The translations under genes were made by a program, and so were the position numbers. Below the pieces are notes generated by a model, which worked only from the letters and a program-made list of their open reading frames with translations, made no database searches and was not told where the DNA came from. From contig NZ_OY782495.1 of assembly GCF_963677715.1 (NCBI RefSeq), forward strand, positions 2,098,001 to 2,162,000: 64,000 bases of DNA, read 5' to 3'. This document shows positions 35,011-42,932 of this stretch, piece by piece (within the stretch, counting starts at the first letter, position 1; each line of letters starts with the position of its first letter). Source of the DNA: an uncultured Bacteroides sp. GTDB lineage: Bacteria; Bacteroidota; Bacteroidia; Bacteroidales; Bacteroidaceae.

Positions 35011-36807
35011 TCACATCAAAATATTTCCCTGCACCGCCTCTGCCTCCTTCAGCCAACTGCTGCAATCGAACTGTACACCGGTGATGCGCTCGGAGGGTGC
35101 GGAGGCATCGGGATGCTCCTCGCAGGGGGTGTAGCGACCATTCACGGTGTTGTACACAAAGGGAGCGCTGCCATTGTCGCCCAGATGACGGAACTTTATT
35201 TTACGCACGTGTATGCGGGTGAGTCCGGCATCGCGATCGCGCTCTACCACCAGGCCGAAATCGCACTTGTTGACGAAGGCGGCGGAACCGTTGATGTCGT
35301 AGAGTGTGGGCACGGGATCTTTCTGCGAACCGGGCTCACGATTCATCTTGCGGGGATGTGCCACCAGTATCACGAGGCAGTCATTCCGCTGGGCAAAATT
35401 GGAAAGTTGATCGATGAATGCGCTAATATATTGCGTCTCCGTTTGTCCGGCCGGAATCTGATGTTCGAGGCGGTTGAAGGGGTCAATGACCAGAATGCGG
35501 ATGCCCCGCCTGCGCACCAGTTCACGGGCTTTGGAAAGGATGTTGGTCACGGTATAATCCTCTTCTGGCAGGATGGAGGCCATGTTATCGTTGAGGAAGC
35601 GCACGGAAGCCTGATAGAGCATCTCAGTCATGAAACCCTGTTTGAAGTGGCATCCGGTAAGCTTCTCGGAGAGCTTGCGCAGGTGGTAGGCCAAGGGCAT
35701 GTTTTCGGGACTGAAATAGGCCGCGCGCCACTCGTGCCTCAAACAGAGACGAAGCACTAATTCATCGGTGAATTCGGACTTTCCACTACCGGGCACACCG
35801 GTGATGACGCAAAGACGTTTGAGCTCGAAAGTGCAATAACGATCAAAATTCTCCAACCCTGTGTCGGCCCCTTTTTCCAATCCGTTTTCAAAGAGCGAAC
35901 GCAAATCCTCCCGCACATCATCTGCCGTAAACACCCCCTCGAGAGGGATTTCAGGCGCCTGCTCAAGGGCAATGCGCAAACTCTCCGCACCGTACTTCAC
36001 CAGATGTTCGTTGGCATCCTTGCAATCGGGCCCGTAGCTCACCACCCGGCAACGTTCGGCCCCAAAGCGGCGCAACAACTCCGCCCGCAGCTCCAATCCC
36101 TTGCGATCATTGTCCACTGCGATATAGATCACCCGCTTGTCCTCAAAATGCGACTCCACAAACCGATCCAGCCACGTCAGACTGCGGTTGGCCCCGCTCG
36201 GCACACTCACCACATCTGTCCGCCCGATGGCAGCAAACGACAACGCATCAATCTCTCCCTCGGTGATGATGCACTCCTCCGTGCCGTGGATGCCGTCGAT
36301 ATTGTAGGGAATAAGCTCCGCTTCCGCCACCATCTTGAAATTCTTGGCCCCGTCGCGAAACTTGGTGTTCACCAGCTCCCCGTTTTCAAAATAATTGAAG
36401 CAGACGCAATGCTCCTTTTTCGCCGTCTGCGGCATGAACTCCTGTCGGGAGGTAACGCCCATGATTTGCAGCACCTTCTGCGGGATGCAGCGGGTTTCGA
36501 CAAACCAACGGGCTTCCTTCTCGGGCAGTGTGGTGTCGGAAACATCGAACGTGGGGCGACGGAAATGGTCGGGCATCGCAGCAGCGAAGTTGGTGGTATT
36601 GGCAGCACGGTTATCCGTCCATTCCCGTTCGGCAGCCGATCCCTTCCAACCACAATAGTGACAATTAAAAAGCCCCGTATCCAAGTTTACACTAAGCGAT
36701 TTATCCCGTTTGTTTTTGCGGCTATCGTGGCACTTCGGACAAAAAGTTTTCATTCGTCCACCCGTGCGGCCGTTGGTTTCTATTCCCAATTTATGAAAGT
36801 TATGCAT
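35011..36807 (-). CDS. T7-gp4/Twinkle-like primase-helicase
   Basis: This 598-residue replicative protein has a zinc ribbon (Cys 23, 26, 49, 52: CPKC ... CHYC) and a TOPRIM domain with ITEGEIDAL (Glu 183/185) and AVDNDRKG (Asp 232/234). It also has a RecA/DnaB-type helicase core with Walker A GVPGSGKS (337-344), ILVIDPFNRLEHQ as Walker B, and ILVAHPRKM. It would prime and unwind DNA ahead of a fork, as in phage T7 or mitochondrial Twinkle. The G+C content is clearly higher than in the restriction genes. It follows the DUF4373 gene on the same strand across a 262-bp gap that contains four iteron-like repeats, so the three elements look like a replication module. It is chromosomal here, with no phage structural genes. 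Confidence 0.88.
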   Translation of the reverse strand: MHNFHKLGIETNGRTGGRMKTFCPKCHDSRKNKRDKSLSVNLDTGLFNCHYCGWKGSAAEREWTDNRAANTTNFAAAMPDHFRRPTFDVSDTTLPEKEARWFVETRCIPQKVLQIMGVTSRQEFMPQTAKKEHCVCFNYFENGELVNTKFRDGAKNFKMVAEAELIPYNIDGIHGTEECIITEGEIDALSFAAIGRTDVVSVPSGANRSLTWLDRFVESHFEDKRVIYIAVDNDRKGLELRAELLRRFGAERCRVVSYGPDCKDANEHLVKYGAESLRIALEQAPEIPLEGVFTADDVREDLRSLFENGLEKGADTGLENFDRYCTFELKRLCVITGVPGSGKSEFTDELVLRLCLRHEWRAAYFSPENMPLAYHLRKLSEKLTGCHFKQGFMTEMLYQASVRFLNDNMASILPEEDYTVTNILSKARELVRRRGIRILVIDPFNRLEHQIPAGQTETQYISAFIDQLSNFAQRNDCLVILVAHPRKMNREPGSQKDPVPTLYDINGSAAFVNKCDFGLVVERDRDAGLTRIHVRKIKFRHLGDNGSAPFVYNTVNGRYTPCEEHPDASAPSERITGVQFDCSSWLKEAEAVQGNILM

Positions 36808-36929
36808 TTTCTTTTGATTTAATCGTTCATTTATGATTTACTTATTTTTACTTTTAGCGTCGCAGAGAAGCTTCGATGCAAGCTAAAGTTTCGCCCAATT
36901 CAGGGAAAGCGCAGAGGTAAACAGCACGA

Positions 36930-37005
36930 TGCAACCGTCATTGTGTTGAAATGCAACCGTCATTTGCCGAAAGTGCAACCGTCTCTTCGGGCTTTTGCAA
37001 CCGTC
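36930..37005. repeat. Four iteron-like direct repeats (TGCAACCGTC) at 22-bp period
   Basis: Perfect copies of TGCAACCGTC begin at 36930, 36952, 36974 and 36996, exactly 22 bp apart (two helical turns). Copies 1 and 2 continue CA, while copies 3 and 4 continue TCT. They sit between the DUF4373 stop and the primase-helicase start, together with a short dyad (AGCTTCGATGCAAGCT near 36869) and an A+T-richer stretch near 37010-37040. Equal phasing on one DNA face is how replication initiators and some repressors bind. No initiator gene of the RepE/Pi type is nearby; DUF4373 is the obvious candidate binder. Confidence 0.85.
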
Positions 37006-37069
37006 TCTTTAAGAAAAACTTCTTTTATAGCGCATTAATCGTATGTTTTGCCACCGTGATGATTCCTTT

Positions 37070-38332
37070 TCAGGGCGACCACTCCTTTACGGCATCGCTC
37101 CACACGGCATTGGCCGACGGGCGTGGCGGGGCATCGGGCGGAATGGGCAGTCCGCAGTAAGAGCGTGCACCGGTAAGCGGATCGCGCTGCTCATGAACGT
37201 AAGGATCGACCGCCGAGTGCGACTGTAACTCGCTTTGCAAGCGGGCACTAAGGGTACGTTGCGACGGAGTTCCGGCTCTGATCCAATGGCTAAAATAGTT
37301 TTTGGCCTCATCCGGAGAAGTAATGCCCGCTTCTTTGGCGTAGAGCCGCACGTGTTCCTTGAAGAGTTCCACAATGCGGTGGCGATTGTCGAGAAACAAC
37401 CTCCCCATGCCGGAATGCATGCCCATCAGCTCCATCCACGCCTGCTCTTTCTCCAGCTCATCCACGCATTCCTCCCACGGACGGAAAGGGAGAAATCTGC
37501 CTTCGGGATAAGTCAACGGATGGAGCGGAACTTGATCCATCGGCTTACCCAAATTCATATCAGCACCGCGTATAGGCAGAAAAGCATCGGCAGAAGCGGT
37601 CGCATCGGCAATCTTCTTTTCTTTTTCTTTTCTATCGACGAAGTCGATATTCTCTTCTTTACTCTGCTTTACTCTTCTCTTCTCTACTATATGGGAGCTA
37701 GGTTTTCTAGGTTTTAACGCCCTAGCACAAGGCGTTTCAGGAGGTTTCATTTTTGTCTTTTCGGCAACAGAAATATCCTCAAAACGAAGTTTTGTTTCTT
37801 CATTCGAAAGCAAACTACGTACTCCTTTTGATTGCAACATCACATGAGTATTGGCAACTTTAGCATTCGCAACATCGGCATTAACGGCAGAATCAGTATT
37901 CGCAGACGCCTCTTCCGCTACCTCTTTAGCTTGGGGCGACCTACTTCTTTGGCGCGACGGCCGGCCGCCTTTTTCTCCGTTTTCGGCACTGGCCCGCCTA
38001 CGCCTTTCGAGCGGATTCATCACCCTATTCAAATAAGGAGAACAGAAAGCCTTGGCCGCATCAACGGTTGCACCACCCTCATCCGCTTCGCCGAAACAAA
38101 ACAAGCCGAAATCGTGCACCACCTTTGCCACCTTTTCCAGAGCCACATCCCACTTACGCGCCAAACCCGTCAGGCTGGAGAGCGCGCAAACATACTTATC
38201 CCGTTGACGAAGCTCGATGAGCAGAGCCATGTAAATGCCGAAGCCCTCCATGCCCAGCTCATCATTCAACGCATAAATGCGATCATCACTCATCACGTTC
38301 GCCTCCAGACGAAAATACTGGTCGTTCGTCAT
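37070..38332 (-). CDS. DUF4373 (Lin1244/Lin1753-like) replication-type protein with ovoA-like insert
   Basis: This 420-residue protein begins with a DUF4373 domain (MTNDQYFRLEANVMSDDRIYALNDELGMEGFGIYMALLIELRQRDKYVCALSSLTGLARKW, winged-helix-like, about 1-130), found in phage-type replication organisers. A charged, low-complexity linker (about 130-250; RRRRASAENGEKGGRPSRQRSRS, KRRVKQSKEE, KEKEKK) follows, then a C-terminal helical part (ECVDELEKEQAWMELMGMHSGM ... YFSHWIRAG). Near residues 249-267 the sequence DAFLPIRGADMNLGKPMD closely matches OvoA. The start overlaps the small upstream gene by ATGA. Position beside the repeats and primase-helicase suggests it loads the helicase or binds the repeats; this is inferred. 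Confidence 0.82.
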   Translation of the reverse strand: MTNDQYFRLEANVMSDDRIYALNDELGMEGFGIYMALLIELRQRDKYVCALSSLTGLARKWDVALEKVAKVVHDFGLFCFGEADEGGATVDAAKAFCSPYLNRVMNPLERRRRASAENGEKGGRPSRQRSRSPQAKEVAEEASANTDSAVNADVANAKVANTHVMLQSKGVRSLLSNEETKLRFEDISVAEKTKMKPPETPCARALKPRKPSSHIVEKRRVKQSKEENIDFVDRKEKEKKIADATASADAFLPIRGADMNLGKPMDQVPLHPLTYPEGRFLPFRPWEECVDELEKEQAWMELMGMHSGMGRLFLDNRHRIVELFKEHVRLYAKEAGITSPDEAKNYFSHWIRAGTPSQRTLSARLQSELQSHSAVDPYVHEQRDPLTGARSYCGLPIPPDAPPRPSANAVWSDAVKEWSP

Positions 38333-38562
38333 ACGGTGCGGATGGTTAAGAGTTCGTCACTACGGTTAAAAATCTCACGAATTACCTCGCCCACAATCTG
38401 AACACGTCCGGCACGCTTCGCAACCGAAGAAACCGCCGGCACGTTCCTCAAATCGTCCGATAAAGAAAAAGGACCATTGATACACTCTCTTTTCATACGG
38501 CAAACCGACCTCTTCAAAGCAGACAAGCCAAAGCTTTGAAGGCATTTCTTTCTACCCATCAT
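38329..38562 (-). CDS. Small basic protein of unknown function, coupled to DUF4373
   Basis: This is a 77-residue open frame beginning MMGRKKCLQSFGLSALKRSV and ending with a helical IVGEVIREIFNRSDELLTIRTV. It overlaps the DUF4373 start by ATGA, which supports it being translated. The frame can be extended to a TTG at 38628, but ATG ATG at 38562 is the more likely start. The N-terminal half is basic and Cys-containing and the C-terminal half amphipathic. I recognise no family. A small DNA-binding or accessory replication protein is one possibility. Confidence 0.65.
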   Translation of the reverse strand: MMGRKKCLQSFGLSALKRSVCRMKRECINGPFSLSDDLRNVPAVSSVAKRAGRVQIVGEVIREIFNRSDELLTIRTV

Positions 38563-38651
38563 ACGTTTATTCTTTAAGGTTTCAATTAACTTTGTTCGCA
38601 AAGCATCCTGCCGGAAACCCGCAAACAAGACAGCACTTTTTGCTGCTAAAA

Positions 38652-38659
38652 CAAAGATA
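38652..38659 (-). promoter_or_regulatory. Candidate promoter -7 box (TATCTTTG) of the replication-type operon
   Basis: TATCTTTG on the minus strand matches TAnnTTTG and would start transcription about 80 nt before the small gene at 38562. No clear -33 TTTG is seen. Confidence 0.5.
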
Positions 38660-38709
38660 AAAAACGTTTCAGGGAGAAGAGGTATAAAATAAGTGGCATT
38701 TCAAGAAAG

Positions 38710-38740
38710 TTGTAACAGGCTAATTATAAACCTGTTACAA
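38710..38740. promoter_or_regulatory. 10-bp perfect dyad between the replication module and the ABC-3C operon
   Basis: TTGTAACAGG (38710-38719) and CCTGTTACAA (38731-38740) form a perfect inverted repeat with an 11-bp A+T-rich spacer, centred two turns apart. It lies between two divergent transcription units, 50 bp above the minus-strand -7 box. This geometry fits an operator for a dimeric repressor, or the end of a mobile insertion. Confidence 0.55.
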
Positions 38741-38764
38741 TCCACGGGAAGAAAAAATAAAAGC

Positions 38765-38802
38765 AAGGAGAAAGGTTTTGGGAGATTTCTCCTTAAAAGG
38801 AG
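38765..38802 (+). other. Competing hairpins in the leader region of the ABC-3C operon
   Basis: AAGGAGAAA (38765-38773) can pair with TTTCTCCTT (38786-38794), while CTCCTT (38789-38794) can instead pair with AAGGAG (38797-38802). The two folds exclude each other. They lie about 120 bp before the first gene. The rest of this 355-bp gap is A+T-rich and holds a near-consensus -7 box TTACTTTG at 38891-38898, 20 bp before the first ATG. Confidence 0.4.
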
Positions 38803-38917
38803 GAATCGGATCAAAACGCTTGAAATCAAAAATAATTCTATTAAAAGCATCTTTTCTAGCAGTAAGCTATATCATTTACAAAAAAAGACTTTACTTTGCA
38901 TACAAAGAGAAAAAACC

Positions 38918-39865
38918 ATGTATACCCGATATCAATACGAGAATTTAAACGAAATAGAATTTGAAGAACTTGTCATCGCAATATGTCAGCAAATATTCGG
39001 TATAGGGTGTAAAACCTTCTCAGTCGGAAAAGATGGGGGAAAAGATAGTTGGTTTGAAGGGACTGCTGAAAAATATCCTTCAAGTGGTGATCCTTGGAAA
39101 GATGTATTTGTGATTCAGGCAAAACATACGGCATCACCCGATGCAAGTTGTTCAGATAATAACTTTCATGAAAATAAAACCAGCGTCATTGCTAAAGAAA
39201 TATCGCGACTACAAGAGATAAAGAAAGAGCAGCACTTTGACAATTATTTAATTTTTACCAATAGAAAGTTATCAGGTGGCGAACATCCCAAAATAAAAGA
39301 GACGTTATCAACGGGACTAGGTATTAAGAATGTTGACATAATAGGTAAAGAAGACCTTGACACCTACCTGAAATCATACCCAGATATTGTGAAAAGGTTT
39401 GGACTACATAAATTTAATGCACCCGAACGCTTTTATGAAAAAGATATTCAGGAAGTTATATTACTCTTTAGCGACATGAATAACAGCTTAAACATCACCC
39501 CTTGCAACGGCACGAGCCTGTTATTGAATATTAATAAAAAAGAGAAGAATAAGCTAAACGCACTCAGTGAAGAATACTTCCAATTCATATTGGAGAATTC
39601 GCTACATTACTTTACGGAAATAGATAGTTTCCTAAAGGACCCGAGAAACAAGAAATACAATTTAAAATATAGAAATACAGTCAGCGATTTACAAGCATTC
39701 ATTCTTCAACATAAAGATGAATATCCAACTTTCATGAATATAATCGAACATATAGTAGAATGCATTGTTGATTTAGATAGAGAAGAAATACGAGATCGAA
39801 GAAGTTTAGTAAGAATCTTTGTTCACTTTATGTACTTTAATTGTGATATAGGTAAAACAAAATGA
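38918..39865 (+). CDS. ABC-three-component system effector: Mrr-like restriction endonuclease
   Basis: This 315-residue protein has an N-terminal Mrr-type PD-(D/E)xK nuclease domain: LNEIEFEELVIAICQQIF (Glu 16/17), the catalytic Asp in GKDGGKDSWFEG (about D43), and VFVIQAKHT (Q67-A68-K69). The C-terminal region is helical (FTEIDSFLKDPRNKKYNLKYRNTVSDLQAFIL). The ATG at 38918 starts right before the nuclease domain; the in-frame upstream stretch to 38693 is untranslated-looking and rejected. The stop overlaps the next start by ATGA. In ABC-3C systems the effector is held by the middle component and an ABC ATPase and degrades DNA on invasion. It has low G+C, unlike the neighbouring replication genes. 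Confidence 0.8.
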   Translation: MYTRYQYENLNEIEFEELVIAICQQIFGIGCKTFSVGKDGGKDSWFEGTAEKYPSSGDPWKDVFVIQAKHTASPDASCSDNNFHENKTSVIAKEISRLQEIKKEQHFDNYLIFTNRKLSGGEHPKIKETLSTGLGIKNVDIIGKEDLDTYLKSYPDIVKRFGLHKFNAPERFYEKDIQEVILLFSDMNNSLNITPCNGTSLLLNINKKEKNKLNALSEEYFQFILENSLHYFTEIDSFLKDPRNKKYNLKYRNTVSDLQAFILQHKDEYPTFMNIIEHIVECIVDLDREEIRDRRSLVRIFVHFMYFNCDIGKTK

Positions 39866-40098
39866 TAGCTCCAAACAAATATTTAGATTTAGATTTGTCC
39901 GTCATAAATTTAGGCGGCATTATCCTGAGCATATTAAAAAAATCAGGGATGACAAAGTACGATGACCTGCTTGATAGGGTAATGATGATACAAGGTGAGA
40001 AATCTAAAGAAATGTTTTTACCAAGCCTCAGTTTTCTCTTTTTATTGGGAAAAATACAATATAATAAAAGTCTCGATATCATAGAATTAAAGCCATGA
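39862..40098 (+). CDS. ABC-three-component system middle component
   Basis: This 78-residue protein (MIAPNKYLDLDLSVINLGGI ... SLSFLFLLGKIQYNKSLDIIELKP) overlaps both neighbours by ATGA. Its size, the winged-helix-like end FLFLLGKIQYN..LDIIEL and its place between a nuclease and a DUF2326-type ATPase are those of ABC-3C middle components, which link effector and ATPase. The identification leans on context because the sequence is short. Confidence 0.78.
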   Translation: MIAPNKYLDLDLSVINLGGIILSILKKSGMTKYDDLLDRVMMIQGEKSKEMFLPSLSFLFLLGKIQYNKSLDIIELKP

Positions 40099-41867
40099 AA
40101 CTAAGTCAATTATATTCAAACAAAAATACATTCAAGCATATCGTATTCAATAAAGGAATCAATGTCGTATTAGGCAAGGTTACTAAAAAATATGACCTAG
40201 CAAAAGATTCCCATAATCTCGGAAAATCAACTCTGATCTCCGTATTAGACTTTATGCTATTAAAGGATATTGATAAAAATCATTTCTTTAGACAATTTAA
40301 TAGCAAGTTCAATGGATTAACTCTATACCTGGAAATTATTCTCAACTCTGGCGAATACCTTACAATATGTAGGAGCATTGATGATCCAAACAAAATATCA
40401 TTCAAGAAGAACGATGCAAGAACTGTTGCAAATGAAGCAACCAAATGGGATGTTCTGGATTTGTCACTTACAAAAAGCATTACTCAGCTAGATGAATACC
40501 TTCACTTTGACGTTCTTCAAACATGGAAATACCGGAAATCTGTAACCTACTTTCTACGTGGGCAAAAAGATTATAACGACATTTTTCAATTAGGAAAATA
40601 TCAAAACGGAAAACACGTTGATTGGAAACCCTTCATGTTTGACTTACTTGGCTTTGATGGGAACCTCCTAACAGAAAAATACGAATTAGACGGTAAGATT
40701 GAAAACAATAAAACATTCATAAACGCCATAGAAAAAGAATTTTCAGTTAATAAAGGAGATATTGATAAAATAAATGGCCGCATTTCTTTAAAGCATGCAG
40801 AACTGGAAGAGACTAAACGATTAATAGACAGTTTCAATTTCTACCAGCAAGAAAGAAGTCTGAATAAAAACCTTATTGATAATATAGAAGCTTCGATTGC
40901 TGAATTAAATTCTTTAGAATACTCCCTTTCTTATGATTTAGATAAAGCCCAAAAGTCGATTTCCAATACTACTTCCTTTGACATAGAACAGTTAAAAGAA
41001 ATCTATGCAGATGTAAATGTCTTTTTCCCAAGCTCTCTCATCCAAGATTACAAGGCCCTAGAGCGTTTTAACAAAGATATTACCGAAGAAAGAAATAGAT
41101 ATCTCAAAAAGCGCATTAAAGAGATTTCAGCTCAGCTGGAAGAAACGCGAGAGAAACTAAAAACGTTGAACGAACAAAGGAATGGAACCTTAAACATCTT
41201 ACAGAATAAGGATTCTTTCAAGAAGTTCAAGAGCTATCAAATTAGCCTTGCCAAGATAGAAGGTGACATATCCCAGTTAGAGGAACAACTAAAGAACATT
41301 GACAAGATAGCAAGCATAAAAGATATTGTCTCTGAACTAAAAGGCAAATTGGATACTGCAACAAAGAAGATAGAAGAACATATTAAATATCAAGACAATA
41401 CCATAAATACAGAGATAAAAAAGACCTTTAACAACGTGTTCCGCACAGTATTTAATGTTTCTGCTTTGCTATATGTATCAATTAACTCTTCCGGAAATAT
41501 TGAATTTTATTCAGAAGTAGCCAATGAAGATGATGAATCAAGAATCACAGCCGAAAGCAATGGAAATACCTACAGAAAAATGCTTTGTGTTGCTTTTGAT
41601 TTAGCAGTATTGATTGCTTACAACAAAAAATCTTTCTATCGCTTTGTCTATCACGATGGCGTTTTAGAGGGATTGGATAACCGACCTAAGAGAAAATTCA
41701 TAAAGCTTATTCGTGAATACTGCCAAAAGTATGATATACAATATATATTTACCTCTATAGAAGATGATCTACCATCAGACATATTAGATTCATTTACTGA
41801 TGAGGAAAAGTGCCTGATCCTTGATGATTCTGGTGATGAAGGAAAACTATTCGGATTCAGCTATTAA
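40095..41867 (+). CDS. ABC-three-component system ATPase (DUF2326, SMC/RecN-like)
   Basis: This is a 590-residue SMC-type ATPase split by a coiled coil. The N-terminal ATP-binding part has a Walker A variant SHNLGKSTLISVLDFML preceded by KGINVVLGKV. A long coiled-coil region follows (about 220-470; ISLKHAELEETKRLID, RIKEISAQLEETREKLKTLNEQRN, EGDISQLEEQL). The C-terminal half has AESNGNTYRKMLCVAFDLAVLIAY (signature-like) and FVYHDGVLEGLDNRPKRKFI (Walker B/D-loop region), which are typical of DUF2326. It would sense unusual DNA or invasion and license the nuclease. The gene is A+T-rich, a sign of horizontal transfer. It is the last of three overlapping genes. Confidence 0.85.
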   Translation: MKLSQLYSNKNTFKHIVFNKGINVVLGKVTKKYDLAKDSHNLGKSTLISVLDFMLLKDIDKNHFFRQFNSKFNGLTLYLEIILNSGEYLTICRSIDDPNKISFKKNDARTVANEATKWDVLDLSLTKSITQLDEYLHFDVLQTWKYRKSVTYFLRGQKDYNDIFQLGKYQNGKHVDWKPFMFDLLGFDGNLLTEKYELDGKIENNKTFINAIEKEFSVNKGDIDKINGRISLKHAELEETKRLIDSFNFYQQERSLNKNLIDNIEASIAELNSLEYSLSYDLDKAQKSISNTTSFDIEQLKEIYADVNVFFPSSLIQDYKALERFNKDITEERNRYLKKRIKEISAQLEETREKLKTLNEQRNGTLNILQNKDSFKKFKSYQISLAKIEGDISQLEEQLKNIDKIASIKDIVSELKGKLDTATKKIEEHIKYQDNTINTEIKKTFNNVFRTVFNVSALLYVSINSSGNIEFYSEVANEDDESRITAESNGNTYRKMLCVAFDLAVLIAYNKKSFYRFVYHDGVLEGLDNRPKRKFIKLIREYCQKYDIQYIFTSIEDDLPSDILDSFTDEEKCLILDDSGDEGKLFGFSY

Positions 41868-41909
41868 TTAATAAGAAAAGAAATAAATAGATCTCCCACA
41901 CAGCTTCAG

Positions 41910-42911
41910 TTATCGCATAAACTCCTTCGGATCATCCCCCAACACCTTACGGACGAAATTCTTGGAATAAGGTTCGTTTTTGCCCAGCACCCGCACCAAT
42001 TGTTCGTGCGTGTACACCTCGCCCACCAACGGAAAGCAAGTGACTACCCAGCGAGCATAGTCTTCGAGCTTGCCTTCCACTCCGTTCTTACCGGGTTCCA
42101 GCATCAGGCCGCGGATGTTGGTACAGATCAGTACAATGCCCCGTGCCCAATATTCCTTGCCTACGTTAAATATCAAGCCGGACATTGTGCGGCGAATGAG
42201 CGACTTCACCTCACCCAACACACATTCACCGTCCGTTTCTGAGGGTTCCCGCTCGTCTCTGCAGAGTTTAAACACATCGGCAAACCGTAGCTGGTTTTCC
42301 TTGGTTAAAGCATCCGCAGGAATAGTGCCGCAACAAAGAGCCTTGTACGTCTGCCGCATCTCTTCCCGCATCAATAAAGAATCTCTCCTGACGAAAAGCT
42401 CCGCCATCTCCATGTAATCCATCAAGATACCGATTTGCTCTGCCGCCTCATCACTCGTTTTCTCGCCATGAGTTCTCTTTATGCGGTTATTCATATCCTG
42501 ATGAGTGGGCAGGAGCAACTCCGACGCCTCGAAAGCAGAGGCTTCGACTTCTTTGATGCCATAGACAATGCGGCAAACCTCCAAAGGAATATTCTTGCCG
42601 TTCACTCCTATCACCTCATAATAATTCAGGCACTCTTCTACAGACACGTTGAGCCACATGCCTTTAAGCTCCTCACAATTGATGTGGTAATTCAATTTAA
42701 CCCCTCTGGGAGCATCCTGAGCGGGAAAAACAGACTTTTTGTACTTGTTAAGCACACTACAAAATTCAAAAAAAGAAGTAATGCGATTAACCTTATTAAA
42801 ACAATCGGTAATGGCCTGTGCCCCGCAGGCATACAACTGAGAATCAAAGCCGGAAAAGGCTTTGTCAGTGCCGAACAGGGGATTTGCGTATAGCTTCTGT
42901 GTATGTTTCAT
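41910..42911 (-). CDS. Protein of unknown function (333 residues)
   Basis: This is a soluble, mostly helical protein starting MKHTQKLYANPLFGTDKAF, with no signal peptide or membrane segment. Visible segments include LNYHINCEELKGMW, MDYMEMAELFVRRDSLLMREEMRQTYKALC, LGEVKSLIRRTMSGLIFNVGKEYWARGIVLICTNIRGLML, and a C-terminal VYTHEQLVRVLGKNEPYSKNFVRKVLGDDP that could be a winged-helix domain. I do not recognise the family. It has a good promoter of its own, lies convergent with the ABC-3C operon, and is the last gene before the second flank hairpin. Its G+C content is close to that of the primase and DUF4373 genes, so it may belong to that older module rather than to the defence genes. Confidence 0.75.
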   Translation of the reverse strand: MKHTQKLYANPLFGTDKAFSGFDSQLYACGAQAITDCFNKVNRITSFFEFCSVLNKYKKSVFPAQDAPRGVKLNYHINCEELKGMWLNVSVEECLNYYEVIGVNGKNIPLEVCRIVYGIKEVEASAFEASELLLPTHQDMNNRIKRTHGEKTSDEAAEQIGILMDYMEMAELFVRRDSLLMREEMRQTYKALCCGTIPADALTKENQLRFADVFKLCRDEREPSETDGECVLGEVKSLIRRTMSGLIFNVGKEYWARGIVLICTNIRGLMLEPGKNGVEGKLEDYARWVVTCFPLVGEVYTHEQLVRVLGKNEPYSKNFVRKVLGDDPKEFMR

Positions 42912-42932
42912 GTATAAAAATCAATGTTGCTG

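Noticed and set aside
34943-35065. Upstream extension of vsr overlapping the primase end
   Set aside because: The family start MTDIWSKEKRS is at 34942. The extension is antisense-free but reads the last codons of the primase gene in another phase.
36004-36822. Plus-strand frame of 272 codons opposite the primase-helicase
   Set aside because: Antisense shadow. The minus strand carries the zinc ribbon, TOPRIM and Walker motifs.
36930-37005. CRISPR array
   Set aside because: The repeat unit is only 10 bp with 12-bp spacers, far too short, and no cas gene is present. Iterons are the better reading.
38693-38917. Upstream extension of the ABC-3C nuclease gene
   Set aside because: It translates the dyad and competing hairpins and has no domain similarity. 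A near-consensus -7 box lies inside it, and the nuclease domain begins at the ATG at 38918.
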